Source: Beaufortia kweichowensis
Lineage: Eukaryota > Chordata > Actinopteri > Cypriniformes > Gastromyzontidae
Direction of reading: 5' to 3'
Length of the DNA stretch: 64,000 bases
Assembly: GCA_019155185.1 (NCBI GenBank)
Contig: CM032801.1
Span: 6,811,351-6,875,350 of the forward strand
Shown: positions 1-13,175 of the stretch, piece by piece
How positions within the stretch are numbered: the first letter of the stretch is position 1
Layout of the letters: each line of letters starts with the position of its first letter
Notes under the pieces: generated by a model
The model's database searches: none
What the model was told of the DNA's origin: nothing
What the model saw: only the letters and a program-made list of their open reading frames with translations
Made by a program: the position numbers and the translations under genes

Positions 1-3000
1 GTGTCTCAAAGCGAAAATGGTTTTTTGGACTGCAGGACAAGATGACAGATCTGAGAGCTTAAAAAAGTCACTAGATTTATCAGCTAAAAAAAGAGAGAAA
101 ATTCTGCAATATGCTGTACCCAATCAGTGTCACTTAAAGTGTTCTCCCTTCAGTGACCGGTTGCACTCTTTAGACTAGTCCTAGAAGTATATCACCGAAT
201 TTCTTTCCTTTGGAAAATGCAGTTTTATAAAAAGGTAGATTGGTCTAATTAAAAAAAATAAGCCCTTACTAATTAATACTTGGTCAGATTAGTTCTTAAG
301 ACACAGTAGATATGTAAAAAAAAATTTTAAAATAAAAATAATTATTTCTTACTTTGTTTGAAATGTGCAACTGTGCTAGCTTTAAAAAAAACATTCATTT
401 TACTGTACAGTTAGTGTTCAAAACAAATAATCTACCATCAAACCTTTATTAACTTTACCTTTATTGAAACTATTAAGCTAAAGCTAAAACTATACTTTCT
501 AAATGTTATTTGGATACAATTTTGTTTAAAACAAATGTGTTTTCATCATCATTCATCAGTGCAGTATTTGCACACTTACCATAAACTACTGTACTATAGA
601 TCATATATCATATTATATCACTAATATTACAGGTTTAACTGTAAAACTCTCCAAAAGCGTAAAAGAATTTTTGTTGAGAAACCAATGGAAAAACATTGAG
701 CTAAATATCACTTCAAAAAGCTCAAAGCAATTTTCAAATAGACTCTTAAGGGAAATCTTCTCCATGCTTTCTGCCGATTTATTAATATATTTCACTTGAT
801 GTCATATTATGACTTAATAATTAAGTAAATTAAAAAAAGATGAATGAAAGTCTTTTGCATGATAATGAATAAATCCATGAAAGGTGCTACTAATTAATGC
901 ATGAAACAATTATCTTATTGGACTTCCAAACTAAAATTCTAAAAGCGCGACACCTTTTAATTTATTCAAATAAAAGCATATTTTAACTTATGAGCATACA
1001 CCTCTATTAGAATTAATGATTTAATAATTTCCTCTAAAACAACTTTAATATTCAAAGTCGTCTGATTACTGTAGTTTCGAATGATCGCTCATTTTGGTAA
1101 TAATTGTTGTGGTTATCAGGGCTGTTATCTCCTGCTATGGTGTTTACAAACATCTCATTTCGCCTTTCAATACTGCTTCTAATCGAAAGGGCTGCTGTTA
1201 ATGAACCGCAGGTCGTTTTTACTCTCAAGTTCAATGACCTACTGACAGCAAACCTCAATAGACGGATACAGCCACGAGCCCGGCAACAAAACCAAGACTT
1301 TTTTATGAGGCAGCTGTGGGTTCAGTAGGACACGAAATATCAATAACAATTTCACCAATAGTGGCTTTCATTTCACATTTACCCAGAAAATAAACATCTG
1401 TTTGATGGTCCAATAACAGTGAGGATCACTGAGAGTAAGTAATAAATGGAGACATGTGGAAAGGAAAATGGAGGGAAAAGAATTTGACCTTTTAAAAATG
1501 CTTTTCCTTCATGTTGTAATTTGTTTTGACTGAGTTTCTCTTCTCTCCAGCAGCTGCAGAGCTGGCACGGGCCGAGAGCCCGATCGCCCCGTGTATCTCC
1601 ATTCCTCCAGTCAGTCACTGGACTCGGCTGGAGCGATGCTTTCACTTATGAAAAACGACAGTGATAATAAGTGGAGAAAGACAGAGATAAGAGTGTAAGG
1701 GGACTAAAGGTGGGCTGATGAAATTAAAAGCCTATTGTAAATGTTTTACTGTAGCACTGGCCTTCTAGAAAAGTCAACACAGTGCCACAAAGCACTCATA
1801 ACACTTTTATTTTCTATCAAAGCAGAATTGCCCTATAAGTTAAGAAAATATACTGTAAAGTATAAAAGTCAAAACATCATCCCCTGCCAAAATAGAGCAT
1901 TTATCAAGACTAAGCCAACTTGTTTCCTACTTCTGCCACATGAGAGTAATACATTCAAAAATATATTTACATCAATGTTGCCTTTTCAGGCATTCTGGAA
2001 CATTTAAAAAAAACACATTCAGTGTGACTTACCAACTTATACAAATAAAGAGCATTACTAAGAAATCTATGATACAAAAGCTTAAAGACTTAAAGAGGAG
2101 CCTGGTTAAAGACTACACTGGACTCGACCGCATACCCTCATCTTGCAGGACTAAATTACAGAGTAAATGAAAGTTATATCATATCTGACACAGGGGGCAG
2201 TTTACACAGACCAAAGTGTGCAGCTTCATATGCACACACAACACGTCCACAATACCGTTAGCTAGTGTGTTCTTACTGCGAGGCTATCTGCATGGTCCTA
2301 TTCTCTGTTCTTAACTCACTCTATATGGAATAATTCGCAGCTCATTGATTCTAACAACAGGACATAACCCATTCAGAAGGCTTTCTTTGAAGCAGTAATG
2401 ATGCCAGAGCCCACAAAAGCCACGCAACAAAATTATCTATTAGGATGGTGATTACCTATAATGCGTCTGGGATGAGGAGGTTTTCGGTCCGCGTAAGAGG
2501 TAAATGGAGATGGCGAGACAATGATAAGCATCATCTAAATGCCTTGCAGGGCCTTTGTTTGTGTTCGCTTTGGGTGGGGAAACAAACAAACTTTGGTATG
2601 AGAAACCAATTTAATAAAAGAACTTTAAAAAATTTAATTTCAGCTAAAAGAAATCCCAAACTAGGTCTGGATCTGTGTACCAACATCAAAGGACTGTGTA
2701 AAAGTGAAAGTGAAGACGAGTTCCTGCAAAAACCTGTCAACTGTCAACAGTTTCAAAGAGGCCGGTAAGAATCCCCTTCAACCAGGACATGAGATTCCTC
2801 TGGTAACTAAGACCTACTTCAAGGATCCTAGAAATGTTCAAACTCCTTTACATTCTTTTTACTTTTAAAATAAATTGCACCTTGCTCAAGCATCCCAAAG
2901 GCCTTTGGGAGTATGAAAGCAGAATTCGGTAATATACCGCATTTTAAGTTTCCCTTTTGCTGTGTCAGAACTTTGAGGTCGAAGAGGGATACAGAGGCAC

Positions 3001-4049
3001 ATTTATACCATGGTGTAATTTCTATTAAATGGAATCATTTATGCTTATGCATCATTTAATGCTTAACACCAGCATAGCAGTATCCACCCTTAAAAAAATA
3101 TACAGCAGTAATAAGATAACATCTTATGTAACAGCCTCATAACATGAGCTTGGCTTCTTTCCTCTGTTTGCCCCTGGGATAATGTGCATTTTCAAAGAAA
3201 TTACAAGAAAGTTATCATATTTGCCTGTAAAATTTAGGAGACGTTTATATCCCAAGCAATTTACAAACAAGAAATGCTACAGCAAAAACAATTCATCCTT
3301 GGAAGGCAGTAACACATAACACAATCCATTCCACCATCATTGTACAATATTCTACAGGAAATATTATAGCTGTTTACTTTTATAAGAGGCAGAGAAAATA
3401 TGATTTGCATGCACAATAAATTAGTTATTGGACATTTTTAATTGTTACGGGAGATTAGAAATGCTTGTCATCAGAAGGGAGAAATAGAGATGATTGTCAT
3501 AAAAATAAAATTCAAACTGCAAAATCACAGCTTGTGCATTTGAAGGGTCACGGCACATCTATTCCTGCAATGCAACATATCTCTAATTCACTGACCAACA
3601 TTTACATCCACACTTTGAACATCTGTCCAATTAGTTTGCTCAAGTTGCACCTGCTGAAATATGAACAAAAACGTAACTAAGCCTATATGAAGAATACATG
3701 ACAGAGGAACATACAAGACGTTTAGGTAAAGTGAAGACAGGGTTTGTGAACAGGCATCTGTATTGCAAAGATGTAGACTCACAGTGAACTTATTATTTTA
3801 CCTGTCCTTTTCTGGCTGGTATAGTGGCACCCTGATTCATTTCTTTATATCACAGGCCTTGTAGTGAATGAGTGTGTAATCGGCTCTTCTGGATGGGGAT
3901 ATAAATTGGCTGTCCTGCAGTTATGCTTGTTCTTCTCTAATTTATGGGACTCTCAATCTTCATGTTACACTTTGAGGACTCCATTACCCTTGATGGCAGA
4001 AGGAAAGCAGTCCACTTTCCCTCCACACTCAAGATGACTTATGGCCTAC
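1..4049. other. Intronic DNA, no gene seen
   Basis: AT-rich sequence. Short open frames occur on both strands (up to 107 codons at 2445-2768) but have neither recognisable protein content nor credible splice sites. I see no structured repeat longer than homopolymer runs. An octamer word ATTTGCAT sits at 3403-3410. Confidence 0.6.
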
Positions 4050-4150
4050 TTAAAGGAATAGTTCACACAAATATGAAAATGATGTCATTATTTACCTGTT
4101 TTCAAATCCGTGTGTTGTTATGTGATCCAGTGAATACAAAATAAGAATTC
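4050..4150 (+). mobile_element. Truncated TTAA-ended MITE, left end only
   Basis: The stretch begins TTAAAGGAATAGTTCACA and continues with AAAATGATGTCATTATTTAC. This matches the left end of the TTAA-ended family seen complete at 28511-28798 (there TTAAAGTGAAAGTTCACC, then CTGTCATCATTTAATCAC). The similarity fades after about 100 bases and no right terminus follows. It carries no coding capacity. Confidence 0.7.
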
Positions 4151-4530
4151 GGAAATTTATAAAGCTCTTTTCCATGCATGTATGTATTCATGCATGTTGT
4201 TTTCTTTATTTGTCATAATTAAATATCTACTTCCTATTCTTTCTGTTCCTACTTATTATCTATACAAAAAATGAATGAATATATATTATTAACATTTTTT
4301 ATTAAATAAAATGAACAATATTCTAGGTCATTTTTATTTATATAGATAGATATATAGATATATGAAATGAATAATAAAACTAAAAACTACAAACTTTTAT
4401 TTATTTTATAAATAAAGCATACATATTTAACTGAGTAAATTTTTACTATAATATATAAATATTATGATATATAAGTAAATATGTATACTGTATACTGTAG
4501 GAAAATATGGTATAATAAATAATGAGTGTT
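4151..4530. repeat. AT-rich low-complexity tract
   Basis: A strongly A+T-biased stretch with TATAGATA-type words around 4340-4365 and many ATAT runs. No unit repeats cleanly enough to call a satellite. Confidence 0.6.
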
Positions 4531-4948
4531 AAAAACACAAGCTACGAGCTGGGATGAGATTTGTTTGTTTGTGTTTGTCTCAGCAATGGTTTATTCAATT
4601 GATTTTATTAGACCAAAAGGAAGATACAAGTGACATCTGTGAGATAGTTTCAACTAAACCTTGGACAGTGCTTTCGTCCTCTTCTCGTATTTTTCATCCT
4701 GACTGGTTTTTCGCAGTAAGAGACAGAACTCAGAACACAAGTCTTATGTCTTGGCACAAATGTATGTGTGTGTGCGTCAGACAGCAGTGAGCTGTCAAAG
4801 ATCAGCACATAAATAGTAATTGAGGCCTCCAGGCGTCAGAAACGGGACATAGACACTGTGGCCTTCTCCACAGGAGCACCCAGCCTCGAACGGCCTCTGC
4901 TGAATGACAAAATAAAGGGAGGAGAGCATGTCAATTCTCCACAATTTA

Positions 4949-4952
<4 letters not shown>

Positions 4953-4989
<37 letters not shown>
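4953..4989. repeat. (TC)n microsatellite
   Basis: An uninterrupted CT/TC dinucleotide run of about 37 bases. Confidence 0.98.
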
Positions 4990-4990
<1 letters not shown>

Positions 4991-6720
4991 GCAAGAAGTA
5001 ACCAGCAGAAAACAATATGTGTGTCATTGCTTCACTACACATACGCACATATACACACTCGCATACACTCAAACCTTGCCAATTGAAAAAAGTATGTTAT
5101 CAATGTAAACTTGATCTGTGTTATGAATTATGATTGGAGAAACATAGAAATTGATGCTTGCAAACGTTTTGATCAAAAGAATTCAGAGAAGTTGGACATG
5201 GACAACACATGTGCAGCATTTGAGTTAGCAAATCACATACACACACAAGGAAGACAATAATAAGGAAGGACTTGTCCTGTCAGAGACCTTTGTAGTGATA
5301 GAACGCCATGTGCTCCTATATGACAGTGTGATATTGGCTCAGCCTGAGTTTGATAAATGCATTGGTCATATGAGAAGCAGAAAACCACGGCCTCATCGAG
5401 CAGATGTTCTATTTGAGAACATCGCCGGCTCACCAGCGTCCCCACAGCGGGGGCCCGACTCGGCTGCTTCCAGCATGCCTCTCTGGAAAATGAGCCTACG
5501 AGCCGCTCTCGACTCCTAAGAGAACTTTCATGCTCGTCTTTATGGATAACACCTCCTCAGGTTTTGGAGGAACTGGGGGAAGTTAGTAACAAAAGAATGA
5601 CTTTGTGGAGTCACTTGAGAGAACGAGAAAGTGTTGAGTTTTTTGGCAAGAGCCCAAGGTGAACGAGAAGAAAGATGATTGGAAGAGGATGACCTTTCTC
5701 CAGACAGGTGCGACCCTCATCTCAAGACCACCTGCCTCTCCTAACAGGGTCAGCCTATTAATTCTGCCCTCGTACGGCCACTGCTACAGCTGCTTGAAAT
5801 AGTGAGAGAACGATTACCAAACCTGCTGCAGAACACAACTCAAGGGTGCAAACGATCTTAAAGAGAAGTACTGTGGTGTTACCATAATAAAGTGCAACGT
5901 TGGGGTGGAAAAACTACAAAAAAAGCTGTTTGGCTACAAAAAGCTAGATTTTTTCTAGAAGAGAGCTACTTTTGCAAAACAATAGTCAAAGTCTGTTTTA
6001 AATTTGCTTCATCCATATTGAGACTGTCATGGTATTTAATGTTCATAATGTTGGATTTTAATATATAGTGTGGTACCATTTATAAACCATGACATTTACA
6101 TAATATACTTCAGGCATTTCAAAGACTATTCAGAAGAATATTTAAACATAAGAAACAATTAAACCAATTTCTTTTCCAGCTGTTTCAGCTACAATACATT
6201 TCATTGGGTACATGAATGTGGGAAGTAATATTCAGCTAAAGCTAAAGAACAACATATATCTGACCAGCTTTCAGACCTGTCATTAAGTCATATGCAGTAT
6301 AGAAACACACATGAATATAATATTCAAACCAGGCTGAAGAGATGCTCAGAGTATCAGATGTATAATGAAAAGATGATGGATTGTCTTCACTAATCTGTGC
6401 ACCATTAATGTATCCTTATTTATTATGTTGCTCTGCAAAAAATTTATGTGATATACAAAAACTAAAGGGTGGAAAAACGATACTGTACACGGAAAAAAGG
6501 ACAGCCTCTTCTTTTGGGTCACAGAGCAGAAAAGCTCCAGATGTGTTCTGGCCTGTAGGAATATAGGCTGGGGGGATTATTCATGTGTATCAAACCAGAA
6601 ACATTCAGCGATTTTTTTTTCTCTTTTGTAAGAAAGTTTTAACCCAGAGTGGGCAAAGGGATCTTTCAAAAACTTTCTAATTAAATACAATATTGTATTA
6701 TGTGAAGTATGTAATAATAT

Positions 6721-6721
<1 letters not shown>
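4990..6721. other. Intronic DNA, no gene seen
   Basis: Mixed-composition sequence. The part at about 5390-5520 is more GC-rich (GCCGGCTCACCAGCGTCC region) and non-repetitive, but its open frames on both strands look like chance frames. Nothing else stands out. Confidence 0.5.

Positions 6722-6790
<69 letters not shown>
6722..6790. repeat. (GA)n microsatellite
   Basis: A perfect AG/GA dinucleotide run of 69 bases, likely to vary in length between individuals. Confidence 0.98.
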
Positions 6791-6793
<3 letters not shown>

Positions 6794-7579
6794 TAGTGCA
6801 CAGTATAATAATTTTATAAACATTCCCCACATTATTAACATTCAATATAAGGCTGTCAGGTGATAAATAAAGAGAAACATACAGCTCCATTTCCTTTGTA
6901 AGTAGTTATATTTTCCATTAAAAGAAACCAAGAAACCTAATTGTAAACTGAATTAGAATAAGTGGACTAGATTGAATTTAGATACGCTTTGAACAAATGC
7001 TGACAATTCCAAATGGTAATCTTTACCCAATAAACGTTTAGAAAAATAAAAAAGAAATGGAACAAGAGAGTGAGTGACAGAAAGAGAGAAATAAACAGAA
7101 ATACAATATCAGTCCAAATTTAATAAACTAATGAAAGTATTGACGCTTGACCCCTCTGAGGAGACAGGAGTAATTGGGTTCAGCCTTTTTAAATTGAGAA
7201 ACATGTTTACACATCAACAGATACAACACTTCAGCAAATTAGTACTGGGTTTTGTCATGTGTTTTTTTTTGCCCTCAGGACGACAGGCAGCATATTGACG
7301 TGTGCAGCACATTACAGCTAACTGTGTAAACTCATGTTTGTACGGCCCCTCGAGCAATCGGGTTTGTCGGACCATAATTAATGCAAGTGAGAAAGAACAT
7401 TGAGTTTTAAATCCGTTGTGGCCTCGGGCCATGCTTTGAAGCTCAACCTGCCTCGATCTCAGAAGGTAAGAGATGTAGATCATTTGGTTCTCCAGCGCTG
7501 ATACCAGTTGATTCATATTTACTGCCACTTCACAAACTCTCATCTTGGTGTCATCACACTGCAAGGCTGGATCAACATA

Positions 7580-7875
7580 CACTCTAAAAAAAAATGGTGC
7601 TATATAGCACTAAACCACTTTTAGTGTTATATAGCACCTCGAATAGTGATATGTAGGACCATTAAAGGTTCCATATAGCACCTTAATCACTCCGAAGAAC
7701 CACTGAGGAACCACTGAAGAATCATACAGGGGCTTAACAGGTTCTTTATATGCTTTATATAGCGCCTCTATTTCACCAAAAAAGGTGATGTATAGAACTT
7801 AAAGTGGTGCTATACAGCACTTACTATGATTACGAGCAAAGAACCACTGAAGCACCTTTTTTTTTTTTTAGAGTG
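7580..7875. mobile_element. TA-flanked MITE with CACTCTAAAA ends
   Basis: The 296-bp element begins CACTCTAAAAAAAAATGGTGC and ends with the inverse, GCACC-T(n)-AGAGTG. It is bordered on both sides by TA (7578-7579 and 7876-7877), the target duplication used by Tc1/mariner-type transposases. The interior repeats the words TATATAGCAC and GAACCACTGA several times. There is no open frame, so it is non-autonomous. The TIRs and TA are seen directly; the superfamily is inferred from the TA duplication. Confidence 0.9.
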
Positions 7876-8559
7876 TACAGGTCAACTAGTCAAAACTAAA
7901 CATACAGAATTACTGAACATTCATTGATGCCCAGAAGAGAAGAGGTGGTCTATAAGGTGAGAAACTGAAACTATATATATTACACTAATATCAGTTCATA
8001 GACTTCCTCACATTTGATAAGAGCAAACATATAAAATGCCACAGTTGTTGCTTCTGAAAGGTTATTTAAACACACTCAAGGCTCAGCTTCCTTTAAGCTA
8101 CAGAACACACAAAGCGTAAGTAAAATATGGTAAGTAATCTTTGCTATGCCACACAAATTCCCCGATCTATTAATATAACATCAAGCTAGTGGACTGGAGG
8201 GATAAATTATGCAAAATGTAGGCCAGTCAAGTTGATGGAGTTGTTTGTGACATTAGAAAGGCGTCTGTTTGGAATCTGTGCATTTACATAAGTAAACCCT
8301 GAAATCCGTCACTGCTATTTGTGTTGACTTCCACTGCATCAATCTTTTGTTTTTGTTCTTTCTACGACACAGACAGAAAATAAGGAAAGACAAGGAAAGA
8401 AAATGCACGAAAACGCTTTCTGATTGTACTTTTCATCTATATCTTCTTTTAAGCATAATCTTCTGTCAGTCAAGATATGCAACAGATCCTAAATATCAGT
8501 GAAAGCTAAATGCTGACGAAGGTCTTGCCATTCTGAGGTTTACGGCTTAATCAATATTA

Positions 8560-8850
8560 ATATAAGCAGCAGTGAGAGAGGCAAAAAAGTGGCCATTACA
8601 TTTTTCATAATCTTCTATTTCTGCGAGCCACAGATAGCAAGCGTAATTAATCCCTATGATAAACGATTAACTGCCGAGGTTGTCATCAGTTTATTTTGGA
8701 GGACGTGCGCTGTCGCTCTGTTGTTTCTGCAGTGAGTTGTCTCCGCTGTGGGTCATCAGGCGTGCTCCTTTGCATGAACGGTAATTTAATCTACTTGGGC
8801 TAAATTTGGACATATGTATGTGACAAAACAATTAATTTGGCATTCAAAAC
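8560..8850. promoter_or_regulatory. Candidate conserved non-coding block
   Basis: Non-repetitive, balanced-composition DNA with homeodomain-type words (GTAATTAATCC near 8645, ACGATTAACTG, GGTAATTTAATC, AACAATTAATTT) and a CATATG E-box. No frame of note crosses it. The call rests on composition and motif density only; conservation is not visible from one sequence. Confidence 0.3.
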
Positions 8851-9023
8851 TGGATGTGTGAGAATGTGCTGTGGTACTGCTTGTGAACACTTGTGTTTCT
8901 TCCATATGACAATGTCACCTTGCAGTCCTTAATAACTATATGACGCTCTTTTCATAATGATTGATTACACATTTGTGATGACATTTAAAGTGTTGTGCTT
9001 ATTGCACATGGCTTTATAGTTTC

Positions 9024-9200
9024 CACACTGTAAATAAATCCTGGTTGCCTTAAAATCTTAAGTGTTTTAAATTCTTTTTACACAATTTTAAATAATTTCA
9101 AATCATTTCAACACATCACTTATTTTGTGATGCTGAAATGACTTCAAATGAGTTGAAATAATGTAAAAACAGACAATGAAGAATTATTTTTGTTTAATAA
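9024..9200. mobile_element. Degraded MITE with CACTGTAAA end
   Basis: Starts CACTGTAAATAAATCCTGG then GTTGCCTTAAA, followed by AT-rich sequence with alternating TTCAAAT/ATTTCAA words. This resembles the better-preserved copy at 47806-47967. The right terminus is too decayed to place, so the end is approximate. Confidence 0.5.
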
Positions 9201-9880
9201 ACTGTATTTTTTAAGCATCGTACATCAGATTTTCTTACATAGCTCTTACATACAAATAATAACATTTAATGTTCTTTTTTTATATAAGAAGCAAATTGAT
9301 GCAATAAACAGTATAATGTACACCTGCCTTATGACCTTATAGGGGTTTAATTTTGCGCTTATATCCTGCAGTCTGTACATTATTATCCCTTATTTAAACA
9401 AGAGATTTTCAAACAGACCTACAGGACAGATGACAGATAACTACTCAGAGAACACCTGCTTTACACCATTAGAATAACGACAAAATACACGTGAAAAGGA
9501 AAATACGCTAGTAAAGCTAATTCAAGTTCTCTAATCAGGAGTGATAGTCAAATGAATGCTCTCATTCGATGGCAAGATTTCTCTCCTGACAATACCAAAC
9601 CAGGCATGGAAATGAACTTTATCTTCTCAAATAAACTTTTATCTTTCTGAGTTCAGAGGCGTCACCAAAATTGATTTTCATGTGTGCATACTGACAGTGT
9701 GAAAGCAATTGACTGTAACCTTGGGCTATGTATATCTTTCATTTGATCCTGTGATTAATAATAAACCTACAGACTGTTTACATGATCATTTCTCACATAA
9801 TTTTTTTTAATTATTGCTGTTATCTAAGAGTGAGAAAAAGGTCACACATTCGCAAATTTCTCAAAACCGTTATTGTGGTA
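9201..9880. other. Intronic DNA, no gene seen
   Basis: Mostly AT-rich sequence with no recognisable repeat, motif cluster or coding signal. Confidence 0.5.
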
Positions 9881-9889
9881 ATAAAACGA

Positions 9890-10130
9890 AACACAATGAC
9901 AAGGTAATTTGTGTAATGTCAGGCTGTCAAACACATCGCATTAGAGGCCGAAGGGTAATTAATTTAAGACAACAATGATATTGCACGATTGAAAAGACGG
10001 CATTAGTGGCGTTGCTCTTCGCTTGAAGATTATAATGTGGTGTAAAAACAATCAACACATCTAAACGACATAACAACATTCAAATTAGCATTGCATTAGT
10101 CTTACTAAAGTGGGGCACATGAGAAAACAA
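9890..10130. promoter_or_regulatory. Candidate conserved non-coding block
   Basis: Non-repetitive sequence with several CpG-containing words (GAGGCCGAAGGG, TTGCACGATTG, GGCATTAGTGGCGTTGC) set in AT-rich DNA, plus GGTAATTAATTTAAG and ACAACAATGAT, which are homeodomain- and SOX-like. CpG retention in AT-rich intron is suggestive of constraint but not proof. Confidence 0.3.
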
Positions 10131-11260
10131 ATATCTGAGATTTTTTTTAGAAGCTGGTACAGTTGGTATGAGTTTATACAGAGTATGCCAGTGCCTTTTA
10201 GATAATGGTACCAGTTTGGCCTGTGCTGTATAACCAAAATTAGAAGTCTGTGTTAGATAATCAGGTTATGACCTATTCTACTGAAATGGATTGCTCCATG
10301 TCAGCAGAAAGGAAGAAATGTTCTGCCTCAGCATTATGTGCTTTAAAACTATGTCTAAAACACAAAATGAAGACGATACATGCAACAGATCCTAAATAGA
10401 CTACTGGCTACTCCATCATGCTCTCTGATGGTAATGTATGTAAATGCATGTGTCCGTGTGCATGCATATGCCAAGTTTCTCCATCTCTCAAAACTTTTCT
10501 TGACCTCTGTCCAGTAGCTTGCTCTGTGGCAACATGTCACAAACAAAATCAAAAAGAAAACTTAAAGTTCAACCAAACATGCATTTCCATTAGGTCAATA
10601 CATACCCATATAACTTCTTACATCTACAGAACACAAGCTGCTCTCTTAAACAGTGAATGATCCAAAAATGTCTTTAGCTTTGTGTGAGAAAACATTTAAA
10701 TCCCTATTTGCTGATGATTTTTCCATCTGCTGCTGCTCCTCTTAAATCTCATTCACATCCAGGTATACTTTATATATACTCCACATGACTCCTATGAGTT
10801 TTATGGTGTATTTCTGTCATTTTCTTAAATATATAGCCCTTGATGACCCTTCACTGTACAGAAAGAAGCAGTGGGAACGTCTCATTTTGTGCCTGATGAA
10901 AGAATGAAAATAATACCGGTTTGGCACAATAGCGTTTTCATTTCTGTGTGAACTGTCACTTTAAATTTAATGCTAAATAAATCATTTAAGCAAGGAAATA
11001 TGAATAACATAATCACTCTAGTTTCCACCCACAGACAAAGGATGTACAAAATACAAAAGACCACTTCAGCTTGAACCTAAACGACACACTGTGCCAGTCA
11101 TTGGAATCCTTCTTTATTTTATCGGTAGATAAAGACAACTGCGCTTTAGCCTGAGCGTCATGATGACTATAGCTCATATATACATGTGCGCTTATTCTTT
11201 GGAAAAGCCACAATAGAAATCCATTCTAGCCTATTCTCTGGCTGGCATTCTCATACATCT
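10131..11260. other. Intronic DNA, no gene seen
   Basis: Ordinary AT-rich sequence with only short, overlapping, unrecognisable open frames on both strands. Confidence 0.5.
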
Positions 11261-11269
11261 TCCTTACCT

Positions 11270-11440
11270 AAATGACAATGAATTTCTCCCTGACGTCACA
11301 TTACAGCCTCACCTGCCACAGTCGATGCCGAACTTGAAATGATATTTACCGTTCGGATAGCAAATCACCCATCACGACAGGCATTTGTTTCTATTAGCTA
11401 TTCAATCTCGCTTTTCATAGCCCCGGTGGGAAATAGCATT
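11270..11440. promoter_or_regulatory. Candidate regulatory block with a perfect CRE
   Basis: Contains the palindromic cAMP-response element TGACGTCA at 11291-11298, followed by CACCTG (E-box) at about 11311 and non-repetitive CpG-containing sequence (GTCGATGCCGAAC, CCGTTCGGATAG). TGACGTCA is the consensus site of CREB/ATF factors. Function here is inference. Confidence 0.35.
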
Positions 11441-11599
11441 TATTATCAGCATCCTTAAAATGACAGATGGCATAAAATAAACAAACATGTTTATAAAATA
11501 AATAAAAAAGAGAAGAAAAGCTACTAGCGTCCTTAAAAGGCACAAATGACTGTAGTGTGCAGAGACAACAGCAGAGCTTCGTAACCTTAGTAACACTTT

Positions 11600-11790
11600 A
11601 AGCACGACACGGATCGCTGGTTCAGCCGCAGTTTTATTAGGAGGAAACCTCTACAATCTGTTTCATGTGTCAGAGGCGCGTGGGTGATACGGGCCCGTCT
11701 GGACCGGGGTCCGGGACGCTGTAATAAACCGTCTGCTAGCGCTAAATTGAGAGGCATCAGACAAATAAAGTGTCACACTGCATTTTTCAC
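11600..11790. promoter_or_regulatory. CpG-rich, possibly conserved block
   Basis: A short GC- and CpG-rich island inside AT-rich DNA: GGTGATACGGGCCCGTCTGG, GGGGTCCGGGACGC and GCTAGCGCTAAATTGAG occur within 100 bases. It is too short for a typical CpG-island promoter and has no TATA or exon beside it. An intronic enhancer or conserved element is the better guess. Confidence 0.3.
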
Positions 11791-13000
11791 CGGCAGATTA
11801 AAGCAGTGTAGGTCTGAATTACATCGAATTAGATGTGAAAATGGGAAAAAAGCAAACAGATGACAGGAGGTGGTTGATGCAGCGGAGAGGAGAACCACAT
11901 TGGTGGCATATGGGCAAACAGCGGCTGTGATTGGAGAAGAGATTTGCACGGAGCGTAACAGATCTGGGAAAGGTTTCTACACACACGTTGAACTTTATAT
12001 CGAAGATAAGAAAAACTGGTTATCCAGAACAAGCTGTCTACCAAGAAATACCATGGTATAATACATCAATACTGTACAAGTAAAAGCTAAACAATGGTTG
12101 CATACTTTTTTGTACTTTTACCTTGTGTTACCACTGTTTGTTGTTTTAATAATCATTTTGTATGCATTACTGCTTAAATACCGCAACCTAGAAAAATACA
12201 AGAGTTTACCAGCAAACAATTTCAAAAATACACCTAGAGTACCCTGAGAAATATTCACTAGAGAAAAAGAATGGTTTCCCCATCCGTAACATTATTATTA
12301 ATAAGTGGCACTAAATTCAATAGGGAGAGACTAAAATGTAGTTTAACAAACCTTAGAAACCAGGACAGCCATTGTAATTGATTCATTGTGTTTGTTAGGA
12401 CAGGGGGGCTCACTGAATAACTACGGTTGCCATAGTCTATTACAGCAAACACTGATGAGAAATACATCCGAGAGAAGGAGGGTGCAGCGTTGTCTGGAGT
12501 TATAAAAGCAGATGAAAGCGTGACTTCCTGCTTTGATGCCCTCAGATGTGAGAGATCATGACAGAGCCGGAGCCTACGGCGTTACAGACGAGCCGCCTGC
12601 TTCTACTCAGCTTTACCCCAATAGAAAGAAACATCCAACGATTGCCTTTTTACAATGATTTTATGCAGGGCACAAATGCCTTCTGTAAAGCGCTGTAAAT
12701 CTATCAGGGGCATGGGGAGCTGAACCAGAGGATAAACACAGAGTTAATCAATTGCACATTATAAAAATAACCTTTTAAGTGAACGTGATCCCAAAATCCA
12801 GACCACCGGGGTCCATTGTATTGTTATATGGATCCTTTTGTGTTGCGTAACGCCATTTCTCAGGGGCAGGATTTTTTGAGAGGTTTTAGAAGAAATAAAC
12901 TTTAAAATCTAAGCATGTAGCTGATGCAGATTTATTTAACCATTTATCAATTCTGCATTTTCATGACAATAACGCAAATCTATGATATAGTAATGATCAT
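11791..13000. other. Intronic DNA, no gene seen
   Basis: Mixed sequence. The part at about 12520-12640 is more GC-balanced (GAGCCGGAGCCTACGGCG) and may be constrained, but nothing specific can be assigned. Confidence 0.5.
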
Positions 13001-13009
13001 TTCAAAATT

Positions 13010-13175
13010 ACATATTTACATATATTAAATTAATATAATTACACAATCCTAAAAATACATATAAAAATACATATAAAAATATATAAAAATATTAAATAAA
13101 CAATAAAAAAATCATAAAAATATAATAATATAAAAATAGCATAATAGAATAGAAAAGAATAGAATAGAATGGAAT
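13010..13175. repeat. AT-rich tract with (AATAG)n-like pentamers
   Basis: Successive ATAAAAATAC/ATATAAAAAT words pass into AGAATAGAAAAGAATAGAAT pentamers at about 13140-13173. This is a degenerate simple-sequence region. Confidence 0.75.

Noticed and set aside
2186..2202. CTCF-like core (CACAGGGGGCAG)
   Set aside because: The AGGGGGCAG core is present but the upstream half of the consensus does not fit; too weak to call.
4836..5072. 78-codon frame with Arg-Glu run
   Set aside because: Produced by the (TC)n microsatellite.
7214..7582. 122-codon minus-strand frame
   Set aside because: Its start lies at the edge of a MITE, it resembles no family I know, and no splice signals frame it.
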